From assembly GCA_022432975.1 (NCBI GenBank), contig CM039509.1, positions 24,335,432 through 24,399,431 on the forward strand: a stretch of 64,000 bases of DNA. The letters run 5' to 3'. Under the pieces are notes generated by a model. The model was not told the DNA's origin. It worked only from the letters and a program-made list of their open reading frames with translations, and did not search any database. The DNA comes from Begonia masoniana (taxonomy: Eukaryota > Streptophyta > Magnoliopsida > Cucurbitales > Begoniaceae). Below are positions 57,510 through 64,000 of this stretch, piece after piece (positions within the stretch are counted from its first letter, which is position 1; every line of letters starts with the position of its first letter). The position numbers were made by a program, and so were the translations under genes.

Positions 57510-59704
57510 TGTAACGCCCCGAGTTATCTGAACCCGGTTCGTTACCACTAACGCAAACATCACCAAGAACTCTCGGAGCGATTTACAATTTCACTCGAGG
57601 ATCAAGATTTGATGCTTATTAAAACCTAAAAATGTTTAAAACTTGCAGCGGAAAATCATTTAGACAAGATGTGAATTAATAAAAACTGTAAAATAATGTT
57701 TGAAAGAATCAGTTGAAGTGTCAAGGAATAATTAGTTGAAGGAAGTAAAAGTTTAAATCGTTAAATACCGATGGGGTGACAGAGGTCAAACGCCCCTGCC
57801 GACGACTAGTCAACGGAATAGGCCATATATAAATAACATGCTTCTGCCGATGACGTCACGACTCAAACACAGCTGCCGACGACTAGTCAACGGAATAGGC
57901 CATATATAAATAACAGGCTTCTGCCGATGACGTCACGACTCAAACACAGCTGCCGACGACTAGTCAACGGAATAGGCCATATATAAATAACAGGCTTCTG
58001 CCGATGACGTCACGACTCAAACACAGCTGCCGACGACTAGTCAACGGAATAGGCCATATATAAATAACAGGCTTCTGCCGATGACGTCAGCAGGATAACT
58101 TAATTATCCAGCTTCTCCTGCCGGTGACGTCAGCCAGATAAACCCATTATCTAACTTCTGCCGATTACTAAACGGCTAAGCAGAATGTCCTACTTATGCC
58201 GATAGAAGGCAAGTTTACTGCTTATCAACTACCGGTAGGACAACAAAACAACTACTCTTCTCCTGCCGATAGACTTTACCAAACAACATCAAATAGACGT
58301 ATTACTCAACTTCATATCGATGGACTGAACAATTTGACAGTAAACTTGACTAACAATTGGACTCAACATTTTACCAAAACTCATTCTAAAACACCTCAAT
58401 TCATTGTATTACTCAAATTCCGTAAAATCAGCATTCTAGAAATTCAACAGGACACTAACATCAAAAATTCTAAAATGTATTCAAAAGGTTGCAATCTCTA
58501 CTGTTATAAAAATTCAACATACTCAGACTAAATCATTGTCAATTAATTTCTCATATCTGCAGACATCAGTTAATCCGCCTCAACAGTTTGCCGAATCAGA
58601 ACATGAGAGTACTCCTCCAACCACATCTATTCATTTGCACGATCAAGGAAATCACCTGCTATATTCTCAACACCTACATCACAAAACTCATCTATTAGCC
58701 TAATGCTAAGTAAGCAGAGCAAGAAATGATGGAAGTACAGAGATATGCAAATCCTAAATATGCAATTTCTACATTCCTCTTCCTCAGTTATATTGCATTC
58801 ATTCAACCGGTCTGATGATCCCTGATACAATGGGAGGTGGATCAGCTTTTCCAGGGTATGAATCCACATATATGTCACTTAAGGGGTGGATTAGTTCCCT
58901 TAACAGATGATTGATCCCTGATACAATGGGAGGTGGATCGGTTTTTCCCAAGGTATGAATCCAGTTATGTTCGATTAAGGGGCGGATTAATTCCCTTAAA
59001 AATGTATTGTCCCAATCTGTTCACAACTCACCATGCTACTTCATGTAAATTCATTTTCGTTTTTCTTTCCAAAATATGATGCATGGCAATTGAAATGAAA
59101 CATACTTTCATGCATACAAGAAAATCCTAGTGTTTTGTGATGTAGGCCCGAAGGCAAATACAAACTCTACTTACCTGGCCCTCCTGGAATTACTTGGTTG
59201 CTAGCTACTTCGGTTTAGCTCAAACCTAAAATCGTAGGCAGTATGTTAGTTATACTTCATTCTAAACAATCCAGGAGTTTAAGGAAATAAATTATGGAGT
59301 TCGGATCTTCGTGCATTCCCATTTCACAGAAACCCGAATCTATACCAAATCATAGCGTTTTCCTCGAAACTTCATACATTGTATTCCCTCAGCTTTCTAA
59401 CTACTAAAATCACAAGAAGACGAGGAGAGTTCACCTAGGTTGAAGGAGAATCGAACAGGGGAATCGCCTGGAGAATCCTGCTGCTCGAGCTGAAAAACCG
59501 AGAGGAAATGAGGGAAAGGGTGGCGGCTACCGTGAAATAACTCAAAACCTCTTTCCTTAAATACGTTATCCACTTTTTAAATTTCCAATTACTCATATGC
59601 CCTTGTCTAGTCATCCACCAACCCTACATTTAATATTGCCATATAAAATGCACCATTAGCTACAAGAGATAGAGAATTGGTCTATATAAAAACCGGGTAT
59701 TACA
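57510..59704 (-). repeat. 5' LTR of element D
   Basis: 2195 bp. Its array has three full 77-bp steps (TGACGTCA at 57851, 57928, 58005, 58082) plus one at 58125, and a 70-bp segment (about 58111-58180) missing from the 3' LTR. The intron-like module is at 58674-59174 with the same 15-bp pairing. Confidence 0.95.
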
Positions 59705-60231
59705 AGAAAGAAAGAAGAGGTGGTGGGGCGAGCTCTCTGAAAAACGATTCCAGAGAGGTTGCCGAACAATAGCCATGGAGGGTGATCGTTCGCCCCTCAT
59801 CTTGTCGCGCTCTGGAAGAAATTCCAGAGCGCTTGCCAAATGATCGCTGGCGGAGGCGATTAGAAGGCAAAAATGAGCGATCGCGTAGGGCGATTGATCG
59901 CCGGTTTTGGGCGATCGATCGCCCCTCGTGTTTTGGTGTGCGGTGATCGATCGCCAGTTTTGGGCGATCGATCGCCACTGGCTTTTGGTTGTCAAAAAGC
60001 CGATTCTGCCCTCCCATGCTTGGCCGACGTTTTAAATGATTTAAATGTTTGTTTTAATTGTTTATTTAAATTGTTTTAAGATTTGTTTTAAACTAACTTC
60101 GATCTCAATTTCGATTGAGATTCCGCCTTAGGATCACTTAAAGTTTATAAAGTTTATTAAGGATACATAAAAAAAAAATGATTACGTCACGGCAAGTTCG
60201 TGGCGGCCCTGATCGGGTTGGGGTCGTCACA

Positions 60232-60680
60232 AGAAATGTGGCCAACGAGGACGTTGGGCCCCCGAGGGGGGTGATTGTGATGACCTGAATATGTAAGTAT
60301 GAGCACGATTGCGGGACAAACCTCGGGTTGCGGGGCAAACCTCAGGACCTAAGATGAGTGTAGGCGAATCCTAGACTCGAGTATAGGCGAATCCCAGGTC
60401 ATAAGGGAGGTGGTCATCACAATCCCACATTGCTTGGGGAAGTATATGGAAATGAAACATATGTAAAGAAACCTTCCCAAGATAGTAAGATGCGTTTTGG
60501 AACACAATTGGCAACGGATCCCATAAGAATTCCAAAGTTAAAAGTGCTTCGGCAAGAGTAGTACCAGGTTGGGTGATCGACTGGGAAGTCCTCGCCAAAC
60601 AAAGCTGTGAGAGGAGGATATTGAGTTACAGCCCAATCCCTAGAGCGGACAATATCTTACAGGGAAAATGGGTCGTTATA
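60232..60680 (+). mobile_element. Cassandra: Cassandra remnant: partial internal domain and one LTR
   Basis: 60232-60275 is the right part of a Cassandra internal domain (AGAAATGTGGCC to the GGGCCCCCGAGGGGGG tract), followed by an LTR 60276-60680 with terminus GGTCGTTATA (normally TTACA). A 5S-like block lies at 60515-60596: CGGATCCCATAAG, AAAGTTAAAAGTGCTT, GGTTGGGTGATC, GGGAAGTCCTCG. The left part was lost with the left end of F. Opposite orientation to the other two Cassandra insertions. Confidence 0.9.
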
Positions 60681-61853
60681 GAAACCATCTTTTCTACCAT
60701 CTATTTTATATTTGATGCTTCCATGGTAATTAGAATATATGGCTTTTTCCCTTTCTTTGTTCAAGTTTTTTGAGAAAAGAGGTTATTCTATTTTTTGAGA
60801 ATTAAGTTTCTAAACTTTTTTTGTGTGATTAAAATTTTCCTTTTTGGTTGCTATCTCCATATATAAATTTCTCTCTTGATTAAAAAAATTAATTTTAATA
60901 TAGTAACAAATCAATAATGTAAAGAGAGAATATAAAGAGATTGCAAACGATATGTTAATATGGTTTGACCAAACTACCTACGTCCGTACTCCAAAGTTAC
61001 TTTTTGAAGATTCTTTTACCAATAACCCTTTAGTTACAAATGATTGACCTTCGAGGTGTCAACTCAACCTTCATAACTATTTCAAGGCGATATCTATCAC
61101 ACTCGGAGGTAGGTTGTTGAGACAAAAACGCCGGGTTGAGCGACTCGATCTTTGGAAAAGACTCGACTGCCCAACCAAGGCTAGGTTTCTTAGTGGAAGA
61201 CTGAATTTACTTCACCCACAAAAAATAAGCTGAAATCCAAATAGTGATTATAAAATAATAAGATAATGGAATACTTGAATGAATCTATTAAAAACATGCA
61301 AAAAATAAAATATCAAACACTAAATAATTTTAAACAAATGACAATTAAAGAGAATAACAACAAAGAATTCCTCACTAAGACAAAGAAAATGCTCAAGAAT
61401 ATAAAGAGGAGCATGAAGAAGGGGATCTACTCTTCAATGAGCAATAACAATATCAGCTTCCATGATCCTAACTTGGGAAATGGAGGGAGTCTTTGGGGTG
61501 AATGACTAACTAAGTAGAGATCAAATGCATGTAAAAATTCATTTTATCATTTTATTTCAAAAACCATGAATAGTTATAAAAATCCAGTGCATGGATTTAA
61601 AATGAAATCATTTCCCTTTCGTTTCAAAATAGGCTTAACGAGCAAAAGATTTTTATACCATTTTAAAACAGCCTCAACAAGCCATTAGTGAAGCAAGTTT
61701 AAAAACATTGTTACATACTTAGGTATCTTAAATAAAGTAAACCCTACTGTTTTAATTAGAAAACTTCCCAGTGAAAAAGAAGAATCACTCAATGATCCCT
61801 CTGGCACATCATCAGAGAAAAGTGACAAATTGTAGATCCGGTCCCACCTCATG
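60681..61853. other. Unclassified AT-rich sequence, possible copia LTR remnant
   Basis: 60880-61120 has an order of motifs reminiscent of the copia LTR at 14981 (AATATGGTTTGACC, then CCTACGTCCGTAC, then a late GAAGATTC), suggesting an old copia LTR. A 79-codon frame at 61266-61505, lysine- and asparagine-rich, has no recognisable family and I do not call it a gene. Nothing else is supported. Confidence 0.45.
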
Positions 61854-62055
61854 TGTAACACCCGACATTTTCGGTCATTTAATTGTCCCTAAAATTCACT
61901 GAACGGAATAAATTCGCTATAAGTGCTATGTTTAATTTTTTTGGAATTTGGACGCCGCCAATGTATTGGTTTAAGAAAATAGGGCGAAACTGAGGGAGTT
62001 AAGATGTACGAGGTTTTAAACGGGAATCCGAAACAAAACCCGACACTTCTTTAAT

Positions 62056-62092
<37 letters not shown>

Positions 62093-64000
62093 CCTCTCTC
62101 TCTGCATAAAACAGCAGAGCACCCCCTCCCCCTTTAATTTTTTTCCCCTTTCATTTTCTTCTTCCCTCCCTTCCCTCTCTGTGTTTCTCTCAAGGCAACA
62201 AACCGTGACGACGCCGACAACGAACGGAAGCCCTCCTCTCCTCCATTTCTTCCGATTTCTTCATTTAAGGTAACCCCGTACGTTAGTTAATGAGATTAGG
62301 CTAGTAATTCATTGATTTCGTTGGATGTATTTAGGGTTTGGGTCAATTTTATTCCAAAGCATGTTAGAACGATATTTAAGGGTTCCAATGGATAAACTAA
62401 GGAAAAACTAAGCTCATTCGATGAAAAACAGGAATTCGATTGAAAATCAGGTTTTTGCTAGGCAGCCTACAAATTTGAATTCTGCGGTTGTTACCGGCTT
62501 GATTTTTAAAAATTAATGATTCCATGTTAAACTAGATGTAACGAGATTTCCGAAACATGTTGAATTGTCGAAAACGAATAAAAATCGAGAGAGTTACGAC
62601 CGTTTGAATTTTAGCCTAAAAATAGGAGAAATTCGAGATTTTTGAATGAAAACTTGTTTGAATTCGAAATTCGGTTATTTTAGGCTATTTGAATGAGCTT
62701 GGGTCATATTTTACCTAGTTTATTAGTTAGCATTTTTGTAACGTGGTTTATGGTTCGATTATACGTGTTATAGGTTCGTGACTCGCCGAAGAAATACGTT
62801 CAAGGCTTGCAAACTCTACGGACCTCAGGTAAGTTCATATGCATGTGTTGGCCCTTAAGGCTCTACATCACGGAAGTACTAGGCTTTTATGTTGTCGGGT
62901 AGATAGGTCGTAGATTACGTCTTAAGTTAAGTGTGTTTATTTTATGTATTGTCTTGATGACCTGTCGTTTATTTTATGCTTCGAGAACTTCTTTTTTAAT
63001 TATGTTATGTTTATGCACAATGTATGTTCATGCATCACGTTTTTTAGGAAAATCAAGTAAAATGTTTTACGCACGTGATTTGAAGTTAAGAAAGATGAAA
63101 ATGTAAATGTAAAGTACGGTTAAGTGTGAGACAGAGACTGGCATATGTTCTTGTCCTTCCCTGGGACTATGTAAAACCGTTCTCGCCAAGGACAACATGT
63201 ATTTTATCCCTCTCTGGGACCCGACAAAACCACTAACCAAGTCATGTATGTATCTGCGCCTGTTTCTCTATAAGCCTCACTTATACCACATGTCCACTTG
63301 AATGTAAATGTAAAGTAATATTCATGTTTTTGAAACGTTCATGCATAGCATGTGCATCATTTGCATTATATGATCTTATTGAGCTTTAGGCTCATTAGTT
63401 GAACTCTATGACGTAGGTACGGATCTTACGGATCGTACGAATGAGGACTCAGAGCCTCAGGCCGATGTGTAGGTGCAGTTGGTTGGACGAGCTTGCGGGG
63501 GTTGGTTGCCACAGTCATGCGTATTTTGACTCGTAGGTGACGTTTTGAGGTGTATGCCACATTTGTGTAGTCTTAGTTATTATCCTTTTGAAAAAATATT
63601 GGAACTTTTTGGGCTATTAGGTTGTGCATGGATACATTTGGTTTTTAGATCGATCCATGCAGTTTGATTTCTTAGATTCCGCCACGTTTTCTAACACGTT
63701 TTGAGCTACATTTTTTATTCATGTTTTTGAAGTATTTTACGTTTAGAAAGGTAGGGAAAGGTTTTAGGTAAGTTTAATGTGAAGTGTAGGTGGATAAAAT
63801 GTGGAAAATGTTGAAGTGTGAGAAAAAGGGGCGAAGTGGGCGCATTGGGGGCGTTGTGCGCGTACGGGGGTCGCGCTGGGTGTACAGGATGCGCGCACAA
63901 GGTGCGCACAATCGATCAATCATAGCCAAGGGCCGATCGATCGGCGTTATGTCTAATTTTAGTCTGGGAACCAGAGCGCTCGCCGATCGATTTCGCGTGG
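61854..64000 (+). mobile_element. Element G: 5' part of a gypsy-type LTR, open at window end
   Basis: Begins TGTAACACCCGACATTTTCGG, very like the LTR start of A, in plus orientation, and continues past 64000. A (CT)n microsatellite lies at 62060-62089. Near the window end GGGCCGATCGATCGGCG recalls the palindromes in E and F. Whether it is a full element or a solo LTR cannot be told. Confidence 0.88.
62829..63416 (+). promoter_or_regulatory. LTR intron-like module of G
   Basis: CTCAG/GTAAGT at 62824-62834; hairpin GGCC-cttaa-GGCT (one G-U); CTACATCA against TGACGTAG with one mismatch, the weakest pairing of the set; CTTATTGAGC-TTTAG-GCTCA hairpin; GACGTAG/GTAC acceptor-like site; 588 nt. Confidence 0.55.

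Larger units (their letters stand above)
49025..59704 (-). mobile_element. Element D: nearly intact chromovirus with asymmetric LTRs
   Basis: 10,680 bp; perfect TSD AGAAA (49020-49024, 59705-59709). 5' LTR 57510-59704 (2195 bp), 3' LTR 49025-52834 (3810 bp). The ~1.5 kb distal to the array differs by a single T, so insertion is recent; the 1.6-kb size difference comes mainly from a 77-bp repeat array. Gag-pol is full length apart from one nonsense codon. D is more distant from A than C is (two zinc knuckles, different N-terminus). Confidence 0.95.
46759..60231 (+). mobile_element. 3' LTR of element F (B family), split by element D
   Basis: Begins TGTAACACCCGG and ends GGTTGGGGTCGTCACA; about 2.8 kb without D. 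Several blocks align with the LTR of B, for example GGATTTTTAGAAGAATAAG. It lies in a Cassandra internal domain; AGAAA at 60232-60236 is the likely right TSD copy, but the left end of F is lost. A 15-base C run is at 47149-47163, and CGATCGATCG-type palindromes cluster at 59880-59975. Confidence 0.88.

Noticed and set aside
61266..61505. 79-residue Lys/Asn-rich frame as a host gene
   Set aside because: No family, no intron or promoter evidence, AT-rich context; cannot be supported.

Overview
The window is retrotransposon-dense nuclear DNA of a flowering plant; I see no convincing host gene. Nearly all of it is LTR retrotransposons nested in one another. Plant origin is shown by chromodomain Ty3/gypsy elements with multi-kb LTRs (Tekay/Del-like by LTR size and domain order), initiator-Met tRNA primer sites (TGGTATCAGAGC type), a Ty1/copia element, and three insertions of the 5S-rRNA-derived TRIM Cassandra. 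The species cannot be named from this. There are no prokaryotic features.

Layout. Nest 1 (103-13300): a solo gypsy LTR (108-13295, TSD AAGAT) contains a Cassandra (1165-11835, TSD ACACC), which contains a complete young chromovirus, here 'A' (1758-11576, TSD CCGAA), with one open gag-pol frame. 13296-14980 is unclassified. Nest 2 (14981-45763): an old copia element, minus strand, is split by degenerate chromovirus 'C' (16486-35817), itself split by non-autonomous 'B' (20965-30440); by a tandem three-LTR Cassandra (36184-37443); and by gag-only element 'E' (37688-43652, TSD CTTGC). Nest 3 (45764-60680): a Cassandra remnant contains left-truncated element 'F' (45764-60231), whose LTR contains chromovirus 'D' (49025-59704, TSD AGAAA) with a single in-frame nonsense codon. 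60681-61853 is unclassified, and 61854-64000 is the start of another LTR, 'G', running off the window.

How the parts could work together. A (and D-like and C-like relatives) encode capsid, protease, RT, RNase H, integrase and a chromodomain. B, E, F and Cassandra encode little or nothing but carry matching LTR ends, primer sites and polypurine tracts, so they look like passengers of autonomous chromoviruses.

The most unusual signal is an intron-like RNA module shared by all the gypsy-type LTR families here (A, B, C, D, E, F, G and the solo LTR), although their sequences are otherwise diverged. Read in the sense of the element it has: a donor-like CAG/GTAAGT; a GGCC-type hairpin; the strand CCUACAUCA; about 440-760 nt; a CUUAC branch-point-like motif; a second hairpin; and UGAUGUAG/GUG, an acceptor-like site complementary to CCUACAUCA. 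Both hairpins and the long-range pairing show compensatory changes between families. A second short intron-like segment (57-63 nt, ACU/GUAAGU to YAG/G) lies between primer site and gag start in all five elements with that region. I know of no description of this module. It is the main candidate for something new in the window.
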